Shown: positions 41,433 through 51,192, counted from the stretch's first letter. The stretch: DNA of 64,000 nucleotides from Leptolyngbya sp. FACHB-60 (GCF_014695775.1 NZ_JACJOX010000058.1:124001-188000), one strand, 5' to 3'. Notes: a model not told the origin generated them from the letters alone. Numbers and translations: made by a program.

Positions 41433-42836
41433 TTATACCGTACGTCGCCGGACCGCACGGCCAAAGCTAGGTAGCTCGACGGCGGCAATAGAGGTTATCT
41501 TTTTCTGCGATCGCAGCGGATAGACCAAGGGCGACGGTGAGGCCTTGGGGGCGGTCACTGCATAGCTGTAGCTAGGCAGGCTGGGAGCGGCTGGCTGGCT
41601 AGAACTTGGTGCGGGTGCTGGTGCGGCCGGCGGCGTCCGCACTGGCTCTGTAGATACAGAGGTCGCAGCGGGGCTAGGCACGGTGGGCTGCGGTGCCGGG
41701 GTCAGGGGCTCTCCCCAAGGCGATGGCTCGGTAAATAGAGACGGTGCCTCTGGCGCAGAGGTTGTTGCGGGTGGGTCAGCCGCCTCCAGCCAGGGGTCAA
41801 GGGCCACAGGTGCGGGTTTAGGCTCAGCTAGAGGTGATGGGGCCGCAGAAACCGTCGGTAGGGGCTCGGGGGGGATTGCTGCACGCAGCTCGGGCAACGG
41901 CAAACGCTCGGGTTGGACTGCGGTGGGAGCTGGTACTGAGCTGGGTCCAGCGCTGCGCAGCCCCCGCAGCAGGTGGGTGAGGCTAGGATTATCGGTAACG
42001 CTGCCCTGACTGGCTGACCAGGGCTGAATCTGCTGCGATCGCGGCATGGCCACTGGCTGGCTGGTTTCTTCAGGGGCGGTAGGGCTTAGCAGCTGCCCCT
42101 GCATCACGGTCGAGTTAGGGGTGACCGAGCCAGCGGCCGGAGCCATATTCAAACACTTTTCTAGAGCCGCTTTAAACTGGAGGGTGTAGCGCTGCTGTCG
42201 ATGCAGGCGTGCCTTGAGATCGCGGCAGGTTTCTTCAGCTTGGTGCAGGGCGGTATTTTTTTCACCAAAGCGCTGTTGCAAAAGGGTGCACTCTCGCTCG
42301 AGCTGGGCGACCCGCTGCTGGTTGGACTCCAGCTCAGTCTGAAGGGTTTCGTTGTGAATTGTGGTGCGGCGCAGGCCATCGTTAGCGATGTCAAGCTCAC
42401 TGAGGAGCTGGGCAATTTGCTGCTGCACCGGGCCGGGCGTGGCCCCTACCGGCAGACTGCCCGGTAGATGGGTACGCTCGATCTCAGCCTGGAGGGCCAC
42501 CTGCGATCGCTCCAGAGCTTCCTCTAGTTCAGTGACGCGCAGCAGGAGAGCATCGTTGCACTGGTTGAGATCTTGAATCAGCTGAACCAGATCTTCTGGG
42601 GCGGGTTCGGCGGGTGGAGCGGCCTCCGCCGAGCCATCGGCTGCGGTTGGCGAAGACAAACCATAGACCTCAGCCAGCTCAACGGCATGGTCTAAGGGCT
42701 GTTGACCAGGAAAGGTGACCGCTTCCCACTCATTGCCAGCCGGGGGGAAGGGCTGGTCTAGAGCCTCCTCGGCGTTGTAGAGCAGAGGATAACCCTGGGG
42801 CTCTGGGGAAGCGCTTGAAGCCGTAGTGTCAGTCAT
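41433..42836 (-). CDS. Coiled-coil, proline-rich protein converging on hetR
   Basis: A 467-residue protein from ATG 42836 (frame open to 42881). Residues 1-80 are acidic and Pro-rich, 85-250 form a long coiled coil (DLNQCNDALLLRVTELEEAL, LEDE-rich heptads ending LQFKAALEKCL), and 250-440 are Pro/Ala/Ser-rich and disordered. The end is short and basic (YPLRSQKKITSIAAVELPSF, GRAVRRR). There is no signal peptide or enzyme motif. Such architecture is typical of cytoskeleton-like or scaffold proteins in filamentous cyanobacteria. Its place opposite hetR, with a shared terminator, suggests but does not prove a link. I could not assign a named family. Confidence 0.75.
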   Translation of the reverse strand: MTDTTASSASPEPQGYPLLYNAEEALDQPFPPAGNEWEAVTFPGQQPLDHAVELAEVYGLSSPTAADGSAEAAPPAEPAPEDLVQLIQDLNQCNDALLLRVTELEEALERSQVALQAEIERTHLPGSLPVGATPGPVQQQIAQLLSELDIANDGLRRTTIHNETLQTELESNQQRVAQLERECTLLQQRFGEKNTALHQAEETCRDLKARLHRQQRYTLQFKAALEKCLNMAPAAGSVTPNSTVMQGQLLSPTAPEETSQPVAMPRSQQIQPWSASQGSVTDNPSLTHLLRGLRSAGPSSVPAPTAVQPERLPLPELRAAIPPEPLPTVSAAPSPLAEPKPAPVALDPWLEAADPPATTSAPEAPSLFTEPSPWGEPLTPAPQPTVPSPAATSVSTEPVRTPPAAPAPAPSSSQPAAPSLPSYSYAVTAPKASPSPLVYPLRSQKKITSIAAVELPSFGRAVRRRTV

Positions 42837-43115
42837 AAGGTTGCCTGATCCTGGTCGCGTCGTCTCACATTCAACACTCAACCACTAAGGGGGCTGTTGA
42901 CCCCTAAGAGTAGCTAATTCTGCCAATTTATTCACTTTTTTATTGGCTATTTGATTACAACACATCTTTATTTATGATTTCAGTTTATCCTTAACCTCCG
43001 CTTTTTCTTTGCTCCCTATAGTGAGAGCTGAGTTAAAAATACTGCTTTGCTCGATCTGGGTGCCCCGCTCAGGCTGTGTCCCCTCTCTTAGCGTCGCCCT
43101 TTTGAGCACCTGCTA
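42837..43115. promoter_or_regulatory. Divergent promoter region
   Basis: 279 bases between the coiled-coil gene (minus) and the DUF6492 gene (plus), AT-rich around 42920-42990; no gene visible. Confidence 0.3.
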
Positions 43116-44054
43116 ATGCCGACCTCTGCGTCTCCATCTCTAGCCCTAGCTACCCTTAGCTACGGCCCTGACTTTTGCCGTTGCCAGCTGCTAGTCGACA
43201 GTGTTAGCCAGCTCAGTCGGATCTCAATGCGCCACTACGTCATTGTCGATCAACGGGATTATCCAATGTTTAAATCGTTGGCCAATGCCAACACCGAAAT
43301 TTTAACGGTTGAGTCGCTACTGCCCCGCTGGATTCGTCGCTTTCCCCTGTTCAGCCGCGCCTGGTTGAGCTTGAAAACCCCGCCGATTCGTAACTGGATG
43401 TTACAGCAGTTGGTCAAGCTGGCTTTTGCCCGCAGCGCCCCTGAGGCCGTCACAGTTTTTGTTGACTCTGATGTGGTGTTTGTGCGCCCCTTTGATTTGA
43501 CAAACTTTGCTCAGCCAGATCAAACGCGGCTGTTTCGAGTGCCTGAGTTCTACAGCCCTGACTTCGAACCGCTGTACGAAGTGGCCTACCGGCTGCTGGG
43601 GTTAGAGGGTTATCGCTACGGGGTCACGCGCCCCAACTACATTGGCAACTTGATTAGCTGGCGGCAGGCTAATGTGGTCGCCCTGTGCGATCGCCTAGAG
43701 CAAGTGGGAGGTCGCCCCTGGCTAGAGACCTTGGCTCGAGCTAAAACGCTGTCAGAGTACATTCTCTACGGGGTGTTTGTCGATCAGGTGCTGGGCGATG
43801 CGGCTGGTCACGTCTACGACTGGTCTCCCCTGTGTCACGAATACTGGCGACCCTGCCCCCTAGATGACCATCAGCTGGCCGAGTTCTTTGCCGCTATGCA
43901 GCCCCACCACATTGCCGTGATGATTTCGGCCAAGGCACGGATTGCTCCCGATCGCTACCACTACCACCTTCAACGCTACAGCAGCGAACCCCCTACCCCT
44001 CGCCCTGACGAGCCGAATTTGCTCTCCAATTCCGCTCTGGATTTCCCCGTTTGA
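43116..44054 (+). CDS. DUF6492-family putative glycosyltransferase
   Basis: A 312-residue soluble protein. N-terminal blocks ATLSYGPDFCRCQLLVDSVS and MRHYVIVDQRDYPMFKSL, then AVTVFVDSDVVFVRPFDL, where DSD is a plausible DxD metal/nucleotide-sugar site, then PNYIGNLISWRQ. This is the pattern of DUF6492 proteins, which are thought to be glycosyltransferases of surface-polysaccharide clusters. Acceptor unknown. It is read in the same direction as the peptide-binding and HpsJ-like genes that follow. Confidence 0.65.
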   Translation: MPTSASPSLALATLSYGPDFCRCQLLVDSVSQLSRISMRHYVIVDQRDYPMFKSLANANTEILTVESLLPRWIRRFPLFSRAWLSLKTPPIRNWMLQQLVKLAFARSAPEAVTVFVDSDVVFVRPFDLTNFAQPDQTRLFRVPEFYSPDFEPLYEVAYRLLGLEGYRYGVTRPNYIGNLISWRQANVVALCDRLEQVGGRPWLETLARAKTLSEYILYGVFVDQVLGDAAGHVYDWSPLCHEYWRPCPLDDHQLAEFFAAMQPHHIAVMISAKARIAPDRYHYHLQRYSSEPPTPRPDEPNLLSNSALDFPV

Positions 44055-44240
44055 CTCCCTGCTTAAGATCGAGCCAAAGTTTCCGGGAACTCTGCCCCCG
44101 CCCTTGATAGACATAGAGATAGAGGCAAAAAATTGCCTTCTACTGCTGCGATCGCCCCCAGCTTGACCACACAAATTGTCTACTATGAAGAGCGGGGTGA
44201 ATGGGCAACACTGTCGTTTTGGGGTTCTATAACGTAAATA

Positions 44241-46013
44241 ATGAGCAGATCAGGGTTTCGCACTGCACTTTTGGTGGCCGCCGCTGGCATAACCCTAGCC
44301 GCCACCGTCGCCTGTAGCCCATCTACCGACCTGGCCACCGCTCCGCCTGCTGCGATCGAGGCGGATGACGCCGCGCCAGATCGTGACCCAGAAGCTCTGC
44401 GCCTGCTCTACAGTCGATCGGTGCTTACCCTTAACCCTCACCTAGCCACTGGCTACCAAGACTTTGAGGCGGCCCGCATCGTTTACGAACCCCTAGCCAG
44501 CTACAACGAGGCGGGCGAGCTGGTGCCCTTCCTGGCTGACGAAATTCCGTCTTCAGAGAATGGTGGCGTGGCAGCCGATGGTACCTCGGTCACCTGGACG
44601 CTGCGCCCTGATATCACCTGGGCCGACGGCGAACCCTTCACCGCCGCCGATGTGGTGTTTACCTTCGAATTCATTCGCAATCCTGTGGTGGCGGCAGCTA
44701 CCGCTCAATATTATGAGGGTGTGAAAAGCGTTGAGGCGATCGACGACTACACCGTAAAAGTCACCTTTGCCACCCCCACCCCTGCCTGGTCGGTTCCGTT
44801 TACTGGTCAAACCGGGCTGATTTTGCCCCGCCATATCTTTGAAAAATTTAACGGCCCTACCGCCCGAGATGCGCTGGCCAACCTCCAGCCCGTGGGCACT
44901 GGCCCCTACCAGGTAGTAGGGTTCGAAGCGGGTACTGTGGTGTACGAGCCCAACCCTAGCTACTGGGGCGGACGACCTGCCTTTAAGCAAATAGAATTGG
45001 CGGGTGGTCTAGCTCCCTACGCCGCAGCGCGAGAAGTATTGCAAGCTGGCACTGCCGACTTTGCCCACAACCTCCAAGTTGAAGCTGAGGCCCTCAGCGA
45101 GCTAGAAACCGATGCTAGCGGCCATATCACTCACCTGTTTGGCTCCCAGGTAGAGCGCATCATGCTTAATTTTTCCAATCCCTTTGCCCGCACTGAAGAC
45201 GGGGAGCGCTCTAGTCCAGAGGTGCCGCACCCCTACTTCAGCGATGTGCGGGTGCGCCAGGCGCTCAATCTAGCTGTCGATCGCAACACCATTGCCAAAG
45301 AGCTTTACGGTGCTTCAGGTAAACCAACCGCCCAGCTGTTAGTAGCCCCTGCCAACTATCAATCAACAGACATCAGCTATACCTACAATCTGGCGCAGGC
45401 CAAGGCTCTGCTCGACGAGGCGGGCTGGGTTGACAGCAACGGTGACGGTCTGCGTGAAAAAGATGGCGTTCCCTTAGAGGTGCTGTTTCAGGCGGCGGTC
45501 AACCCGGTGCGCCAAAAGACCCAGGCCATTGTCAGCGACAGTCTGCAAGAACTGGGGGTAGATGTGCAGATTGCGCGGGTGCGCATGGACGAATTTTTCT
45601 CAGGCAACCCGGAGGACACCGGTAGCCTCAACCATTTCTATGCCGACATGCAGGTGTACTCCATTGGCAATGAGAGTCCTGATCCCAGCATCTATATGGG
45701 TTGGTGGACCTGCGCCAAAATTGCTTCCCAGGCCAACCAATGGCAGGAGCCCAACAACGCCCGCTACTGCAACCCGGAGTACGATCGCCTCTGGGATGAA
45801 GCTCGCAAGGAACTCGACCCCGCGCGCCGTGCTGAGCTGTTTCAACAGATGAATGAGCTGCTGGCCCAGGATGTCGCCGTCATTCCGGTAGTGCACCGGG
45901 CGATGACCAATGCGGTCAGCGATCGCCTCACCGGAGTCGAATTCACGCCATGGGATGCCAGCACCTGGGCGATCAAAGACTGGAGCCCCAAGCCCGCGCA
46001 GCCAGAGCAATAG
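44241..46013 (+). CDS. Oligopeptide/dipeptide ABC substrate-binding lipoprotein (SBP_bac_5)
   Basis: A 590-residue lipoprotein: signal peptide with lipobox TVAC (Cys25), a linker, then the solute-binding domain. Family blocks: LTLNPHLATGYQDFEAARIV, TWTLRPDITWADGEPFTAAD, VVFTFEFI, NLQPVGTGPYQVVG and SDVRVRQALNLAVDRNTIAK. It should bind peptides or similar compounds in the periplasm and deliver them to an ABC importer, but no permease or ATPase gene is adjacent, so it is an orphan here. Given the patX-hetR pair nearby, peptide binding is worth noting, without direct evidence of a link. Confidence 0.9.
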   Translation: MSRSGFRTALLVAAAGITLAATVACSPSTDLATAPPAAIEADDAAPDRDPEALRLLYSRSVLTLNPHLATGYQDFEAARIVYEPLASYNEAGELVPFLADEIPSSENGGVAADGTSVTWTLRPDITWADGEPFTAADVVFTFEFIRNPVVAAATAQYYEGVKSVEAIDDYTVKVTFATPTPAWSVPFTGQTGLILPRHIFEKFNGPTARDALANLQPVGTGPYQVVGFEAGTVVYEPNPSYWGGRPAFKQIELAGGLAPYAAAREVLQAGTADFAHNLQVEAEALSELETDASGHITHLFGSQVERIMLNFSNPFARTEDGERSSPEVPHPYFSDVRVRQALNLAVDRNTIAKELYGASGKPTAQLLVAPANYQSTDISYTYNLAQAKALLDEAGWVDSNGDGLREKDGVPLEVLFQAAVNPVRQKTQAIVSDSLQELGVDVQIARVRMDEFFSGNPEDTGSLNHFYADMQVYSIGNESPDPSIYMGWWTCAKIASQANQWQEPNNARYCNPEYDRLWDEARKELDPARRAELFQQMNELLAQDVAVIPVVHRAMTNAVSDRLTGVEFTPWDASTWAIKDWSPKPAQPEQ

Positions 46014-46231
46014 CCTAGAGCAGGCGCGATCGCTGAGCCGGGTTCTTCCATCCTGCTATGACGTGGGGGTTAGGAATGGTCGCGATCGCGGTTCTTGACA
46101 CCATGCTTTGGCTGCCAGGCGATAAAACTAAGAGTGGGTTGAAGCCAGCAAAGCTCAAGCTTTTATAGCGAATATGTGGTTTTCTGACCGGGCCAGGGCA
46201 GAATGGTTATCTGTAGCCATCGACCATTCCT

Positions 46232-47014
46232 ATGACCTCCGAACCCGCTGTTACCAGTCCGGTGATATCTCCCCTAGCCGCGATCGCCCTGAAGGTAGCC
46301 GGTGCGATCGCTATTCTGTCAGCTCTGCTCGACTTTCTGATTCTGCTGATTCCACCCAATCTCACCAATGTGCAGTGGCAGTTGGCCACCACCACTCAGC
46401 TCGTCGATCGCGGCATTGTTCCCCTCGTGGGCATGGCCCTGCTGCTAACCGGGTTTTGGCTAGACAGTTCTATTGGCAAGGGGGGACAGCGCAAATCTCT
46501 GACTACCGATCTACGGTTTTGGGTCTGTGCTCTTGCCAGCGTGCTGGGTTTGGTCTACCTGCTACTCACGCTGCTGCACCTCAACGCCGTGCGCCTTTCT
46601 AGTCAGGCGGCCCTAGCCCAGGTCAGCACCGAAGCTGGCGAAGCCGCAACCCAGCTGCAACAACAGGTGTCTACCGAACTCAGCCAGCAACAGACTCAGC
46701 TAGGGGCACTGTTCGAAAACGACGAACTTTTATCCCAAGCGATCCAAAGCGGCCAGCTGCCTGCCGATATTGAGCAGTACCGCAACGATCCAGAGGGGCT
46801 CACCCAGTTCTTGCAGCAGCGTGCCGACGAGGCCCAGCAGCGAATTGAGACCGAAATTGGCACCCGTCGGGCGGAAGCCGAGCAGCGTGTTAGGGTTGAG
46901 GCCTGGCGCTCTGGTATTCGCATCTCAGTGATTAGCCTGCTGCTGGCTGCTGGCTACTCCATCATTGGCTGGCTGGGGCTACGACGCTTGCTATCGCTGA
47001 CTCGAGCTGCCTAG
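46232..47014 (+). CDS. hpsJ: HpsJ-like hormogonium polysaccharide protein
   Basis: A 260-residue membrane protein with three N-terminal hydrophobic segments (LKVAGAIAILSALLDFLILL, GIVPLVGMALLLTGFWLDSS, CALASVLGLVYLLLTLLHLN), a long Gln/Glu-rich coiled coil (about 125-230) and a C-terminal segment. N-terminal segments followed by a coiled coil match HpsJ, a protein of the hps locus for polysaccharide secretion in gliding hormogonia. The HpsJ name is by resemblance and moderate. Its stop overlaps the convergent SWIM gene by four bases. If right, it supports a motile filamentous host. Confidence 0.6.
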   Translation: MTSEPAVTSPVISPLAAIALKVAGAIAILSALLDFLILLIPPNLTNVQWQLATTTQLVDRGIVPLVGMALLLTGFWLDSSIGKGGQRKSLTTDLRFWVCALASVLGLVYLLLTLLHLNAVRLSSQAALAQVSTEAGEAATQLQQQVSTELSQQQTQLGALFENDELLSQAIQSGQLPADIEQYRNDPEGLTQFLQQRADEAQQRIETEIGTRRAEAEQRVRVEAWRSGIRISVISLLLAAGYSIIGWLGLRRLLSLTRAA

Positions 47015-47841
47015 CCTAAGGCCTGCATCATCGCCTGCTGAGCTACGGTCTGGTAAATCTCCTTGAGGTAGCCCATCACTGCGGGCGCATCCTCAGGGGG
47101 AAGCGGTATTTTACCTAGCACATCTAAAACCGTTGTTTCGGCAGGGGTAATCACCACCAGTTCCGAATCTAGGGGGTCTGTATAGGCCCAAAAATGGTTG
47201 AGTTCAATTTGACTGGTGGCCTTCCCAGACTCCGGCTGAGTGCCCAATTCTGTATCAGTGGTAAGAATTTCGGTAGACGTAGCGGTACTCTGTCGTCGCT
47301 GCCGCAGCGCGTCTAAAATACTGTCACGACTGCGACCCCGCAGTTGAAACAGCACAAACGGATCCTCGCGAAAAAAATCTCCGAGCTGGTAATACACCGC
47401 TGCAATGTGCTTGCAGGGGTTTTTAGGATCAGGGCAACTGCATTTAGAATGCACTTCTGACAGGTTAAATGGGTAAAGACTGAGGCCGTTGGCGGTAAAA
47501 ACAGCCTCGATTTCAGCCGGCATTTCCCCCGCCAACAGCTGAGCAGAATAAATCGCCTGCTCCGACAGTGAATCAATAACGTAGTTCCAATCTTCGTCAC
47601 TAAACGCGTCGAGCCAGATCGAAAGCTTGTAAGGTTCTTCAGCGGTGCCTTGCACCAGGGCCGTGACCTTAGACCCCTTGTACTCTAGGCTGAGAATGTG
47701 GCCTTCGCGCGCGTAGATGCGTCCCCGCTCTAGGCGCTTCTTAAAGCGGTAGGTGTTCAATAACTCTACCCAGCGCTGTACCCACCAAGCTTCATCTTCT
47801 AAGGCGTAGGCAGAGCTTGAAGCAGACGCGTAGGCAGTCAT
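47011..47841 (-). CDS. SWIM zinc-finger protein
   Basis: A 276-residue protein with a SWIM motif CSCPDPKNPCKH (Cys-x-Cys-x6-Cys-x-His) near residue 135, preceded by YPFNLSEVHSK and followed by IAAVYYQLGDFFREDPFVLF. SWIM proteins of this length are usually encoded with an SNF2 helicase, whose partner they are; none is visible here. The N-terminal region resembles a divergent fold (RGRIYAREGHILSLEYKGSK). Role likely in DNA transactions or regulation. Start ATG 47841. Confidence 0.85.
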   Translation of the reverse strand: MTAYASASSSAYALEDEAWWVQRWVELLNTYRFKKRLERGRIYAREGHILSLEYKGSKVTALVQGTAEEPYKLSIWLDAFSDEDWNYVIDSLSEQAIYSAQLLAGEMPAEIEAVFTANGLSLYPFNLSEVHSKCSCPDPKNPCKHIAAVYYQLGDFFREDPFVLFQLRGRSRDSILDALRQRRQSTATSTEILTTDTELGTQPESGKATSQIELNHFWAYTDPLDSELVVITPAETTVLDVLGKIPLPPEDAPAVMGYLKEIYQTVAQQAMMQALG

Positions 47842-48027
47842 AACGGGGCAGCATAATGGGTTATCTGTTCATCTTAAGGCCAGTCGAGCTAGCCTCGCAG
47901 ACTTGACCTAATAACCCATTGTGAGTGAGCCGATCTAGGGAACCTTCCGTTGCTGGAAACTAAAAAAAAACCAGGTCTTGTGCCCCAAGGTTCACTGACT
48001 TGTGAAACAGCTCCAAGTTTCTAGAGC

Positions 48028-48065
48028 CATGCCTATCGCCCTAAAAACTTAGAGCGATAGGCATG
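48028..48065. terminator. 12-bp perfect hairpin downstream of ugd
   Basis: CATGCCTATCGC (48028-48039) pairs with GCGATAGGCATG (48054-48065), 14-base loop. It lies 11 bases past the ugd stop on the minus strand; no long T-run, so strength is uncertain. Confidence 0.55.
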
Positions 48066-48076
48066 ACAGCTACGCG

Positions 48077-49465
48077 TTAGCGACCGATGCCAAAGTACTG
48101 GAACCCAGCCCGTACCATGGCTTCGCGATCGAGGAAGTTGCGGCCATCAATGACGATGGGGCTGTTCATCCGCTGGGCCATGGCGGTGTAGTCGAGCTGT
48201 TTAAACTGTTGCCAGTCGGTAACTAAGACCAGGGCGTCGCAGTTATCGGCCAAATGTGAGGCGTCAGTCTCAACGATGACGCCCGTCAACCCGTGGCGCA
48301 GCCCGCTCTGGGAAACAATGGGGTCATAGGCTTTAACTTTGGCTCCTAGGCGATTGAGTTGCTCAATCAAAATCAACGCTGGGGCATCGCGCATGTCGTC
48401 GGTATCAGGCTTGAACGTGAGCCCTAACAGGCCAACGGTTTTTCCCTTAAGAATCTTGAGCACCTGCTGAAGTTTTTCAAGGGTAATTTGACGCTGGCGG
48501 TTGTTAACCTCCACGGCGGCTTTGAGTAGCTGAGCCTCATAGCCATAGTCATCGGCAGTGTGAATCAGGGCCGATACGTCTTTGGGAAAGCATGACCCGC
48601 CCCAGCCAATGCCTGCCTGCAAAAACTTTTTGCCGATGCGAGAATCTAGACCAATGCCATGAGCCACTTGGGTCACGTCGGCCCCCACGCGATCGCAGAT
48701 ATTGGCGACTTCATTAATAAAGCTAATTTTGGTCGCGAGGAAAGCGTTGGAGGCATACTTAACCATTTCGGCTGAACTGATGTCAGTGACCAGCACAGGC
48801 ACCAGGTCAGCATTGGGATCTTCGGCAAAGCGCCGTTCTATGATCGGGGTGTAGAGTTCTTTCATCATGGCGATCGCCCGAGGGCTGTTGCTGCCCAGCA
48901 CGATGCGATCGGGGTTAAAGGTATCGTATACCGCCGAGCCTTCTCGCAAAAACTCTGGGTTGCTAACGACATCGAAGTCGGCGGCGACCTCAGGGTGGGT
49001 TGTCTCAGGAATACCCCCAGCAGGTACGGGTACCTGCTGGCGCTCGGCCACGCCATCTAACACAATCATGCGTACCCAGTCGCCCGAACCAATAGGTACC
49101 GTAGATTTGTTCACAATTACCTTGTAACCGCCGTTGAGGTGAGTGCCAATGCCTCGGGCCACCGCCTCCACATAGCGAGTATCGCTTTCACCCGTGGGCA
49201 GGGCTGGGGTGCCCACCGCAATAAATAGAACGTTGCCGTGCTCAACGCCAGCCTTTAAATCAGTGGAAAATTGGAGATGGCCTGCCGCCATCGACGACTG
49301 CATAATCTCAGCCAGCCCAGGCTCAAAAATGGGCGACTGCCCCGACTGCATGAGCTTAACCTTTTCCTCATTGACATCAATACAGACTACGTCGTGGCCA
49401 ACGTTGGCTAAGCACACGCCAGTAACCAGGCCTACATAACCAGTACCAATCACACATACCCGCAT
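48077..49465 (-). CDS. ugd: UDP-glucose 6-dehydrogenase
   Basis: A 462-residue enzyme that oxidises UDP-glucose to UDP-glucuronate with NAD. The NAD fold is MRVCVIGTGYVGLVTGVCLA, the catalytic Cys is in GIGWGGSCFPKDVSALIH, and conserved blocks are SNPEFLREGSAVYDTFNPDR and LGLTFKPDTDDMRDAP. It lies downstream of the UDP-glucuronate decarboxylase gene, same strand, 122 bases apart. The two give UDP-xylose for cell-surface polysaccharide. Start ATG 49465. Confidence 0.93.
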   Translation of the reverse strand: MRVCVIGTGYVGLVTGVCLANVGHDVVCIDVNEEKVKLMQSGQSPIFEPGLAEIMQSSMAAGHLQFSTDLKAGVEHGNVLFIAVGTPALPTGESDTRYVEAVARGIGTHLNGGYKVIVNKSTVPIGSGDWVRMIVLDGVAERQQVPVPAGGIPETTHPEVAADFDVVSNPEFLREGSAVYDTFNPDRIVLGSNSPRAIAMMKELYTPIIERRFAEDPNADLVPVLVTDISSAEMVKYASNAFLATKISFINEVANICDRVGADVTQVAHGIGLDSRIGKKFLQAGIGWGGSCFPKDVSALIHTADDYGYEAQLLKAAVEVNNRQRQITLEKLQQVLKILKGKTVGLLGLTFKPDTDDMRDAPALILIEQLNRLGAKVKAYDPIVSQSGLRHGLTGVIVETDASHLADNCDALVLVTDWQQFKQLDYTAMAQRMNSPIVIDGRNFLDREAMVRAGFQYFGIGR

Positions 49466-49587
49466 AGAAAATATCCCTTACTTTATGGACTATCGATAAC
49501 CATTAATCTGGGAGCTTAAAGCCCTTGACCTTGACCAACTCAAGGCCATAGGTAGGCCATAGTCTAGCTGTGACCTACCTGCAAAAG

Positions 49588-50565
49588 CTAGCTGCTCATA
49601 GAGTGCAGTGTCGGTGATACAACCGCAGTTGTTCCTGATGCGCTCAGACGATTGCGAAAATCGTCGATGGTGAGCTTGAGTCCCTCCTGTAGAGGCACAG
49701 TAGGATTCCAGTCGAGGAACGTTTGAGCCCGAGTGATATCCGGCTTGCGGCGTTGGGGGTCATCCTGGGGAAGAGGTTTGTAAACCAAATCGGTATCCGG
49801 ATTCACCATAGCCTGGATGGTTTGAGCTAGCTGTAAAATGGTGTACTCATCGGGGTTGCCTAAATTGACTGGGCCAATATAATCGCCATTCATGAGCCGC
49901 ATCAGGCCGTTCACCAGATCAGACACGTAGCAAAAACTCCGCGTTTGAGAACCGTTGCCGTACACGGTTAGCGGAATGCCCTGTAGGGCCTGGACAACGA
50001 AATTGCTAACTACACGGCCATCGTTTTCAAGCATGCGAGGCCCGTAGGTATTGAAAATTCGGGCCACTCGAATATCGACGTTGTTTTGGCGGTGGTAGTC
50101 AAAGGACAGGGTTTCAGCGACGCGCTTGCCCTCGTCATAGCAACTGCGAATGCCAATGGGGTTGACGTTACCTCGGTAGTCTTCGGTTTGGGGATGCACT
50201 TCAGGGTCGCCATACACCTCGGAGGTCGAGGCTAGCAGAAAGCGAGCTTTAACTCGCTTTGCTAAGCCCAACATATTTAGGGTGCCCATGACGTTGGTTT
50301 TAATGGTTTTGACCGGGTTGTACTGATAATGCACCGGAGAGGCGGGGCAAGCCAGGTGATAGATCTGGTCAACCTCAAGCCGAATTGGCTCCGTTACGTC
50401 GTGGCGAATCACCTCGAAATAGGGATGATCGAACCAGTGCAGCAGATTGTGCCGGTGACCTGTATAAAAATTATCTAGACAGATTACTTCGTGACCCTCG
50501 GTCATTAAACGATCAATTAAGTGGGAGCCAATAAATCCGGCTCCGCCGGTTACAAGAATTCTCAT
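49588..50565 (-). CDS. UDP-glucuronate decarboxylase (UDP-xylose synthase)
   Basis: A 325-residue SDR-family enzyme from ATG 50565. The NAD fold is MRILVTGGAGFIGSHLIDRL, with ACPASPVHYQYNPVKTIKTN (a block typical of UDP-glucuronate decarboxylases), ASTSEVYGDPEVHPQ and the catalytic YxxxK in CYDEGKRVAE. It converts UDP-glucuronate, product of the adjacent ugd, to UDP-xylose. The ugd/uxs pair is a self-contained sugar-nucleotide operon. Confidence 0.9.
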   Translation of the reverse strand: MRILVTGGAGFIGSHLIDRLMTEGHEVICLDNFYTGHRHNLLHWFDHPYFEVIRHDVTEPIRLEVDQIYHLACPASPVHYQYNPVKTIKTNVMGTLNMLGLAKRVKARFLLASTSEVYGDPEVHPQTEDYRGNVNPIGIRSCYDEGKRVAETLSFDYHRQNNVDIRVARIFNTYGPRMLENDGRVVSNFVVQALQGIPLTVYGNGSQTRSFCYVSDLVNGLMRLMNGDYIGPVNLGNPDEYTILQLAQTIQAMVNPDTDLVYKPLPQDDPQRRKPDITRAQTFLDWNPTVPLQEGLKLTIDDFRNRLSASGTTAVVSPTLHSMSS

Positions 50566-50763
50566 GGGCAATTAACCAGAGAGATTTATAAACTAGGAGG
50601 CGTAGCTTGCATCTAACCTTACTTTTCCTAGGGTAAAGTATCCGGATAGCAAAACCCCATTGCTTCAATTTTGATTAGTTTGCTAATACTTCATAAAGTT
50701 TTTGTTGTTGAAGGCTGTTTTTAACCTAGCCCTAAGCGGGCTGTGCACCATTTGAGCACTCCT

Positions 50764-51192
50764 ATGTCCGGCGATGCCCTTTGCCATTTGTTTGTTTATG
50801 GCACCCTCAAACCTGGAGAAAGAGCGTTTGCCAACCTTTGCGAACCATTCGCGATCGCAACCCAACCAGCACAGACGACAGGACAGCTCTACCATTTACC
50901 CCTAGGCTACCCAGCCATGACCACAGAACCTGGTTGGGTACAAGGGTTTTTGCTGACGCTGTCCAATTTAGATGCTCTTACGGCCATAGACGCTTTTGAA
51001 GAGTATTACCCCGATCGCCCCCAGAGCAGTGAGTATCAGCGGAGCCTGCAAACGGTTTATGACCTGAACCAGCACCCATTGAAAATAGCCTGGGTCTACA
51101 CTATGAGCCTAGAGCAGGTAAATAGTTCTGGAAGTCTCTGGTTACCCCATGGCTATTGGACGGAGGCCGACTTTATAAACTTTCCAAATTAA
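50764..51192 (+). CDS. Gamma-glutamylcyclotransferase-like (AIG2/GGCT) protein
   Basis: A 142-residue GGCT-fold protein. The family start is LFVYGTLKPGER, followed by QLYHLPLGYPAMT, and the acidic catalytic region IDAFEEYYPDRP. Substrates of bacterial members are uncertain (gamma-glutamyl amines or dipeptides). ATG 50764 fits the fold; an upstream in-frame start at 50743 gives seven extra residues. It is divergent from uxs. Confidence 0.8.
   Translation: MSGDALCHLFVYGTLKPGERAFANLCEPFAIATQPAQTTGQLYHLPLGYPAMTTEPGWVQGFLLTLSNLDALTAIDAFEEYYPDRPQSSEYQRSLQTVYDLNQHPLKIAWVYTMSLEQVNSSGSLWLPHGYWTEADFINFPN

Noticed and set aside
41433..42836. Idea that the coiled-coil protein next to hetR is HmpF
   Set aside because: HmpF as I remember it has a different N-terminus and no long Pro-rich tail; left unnamed.
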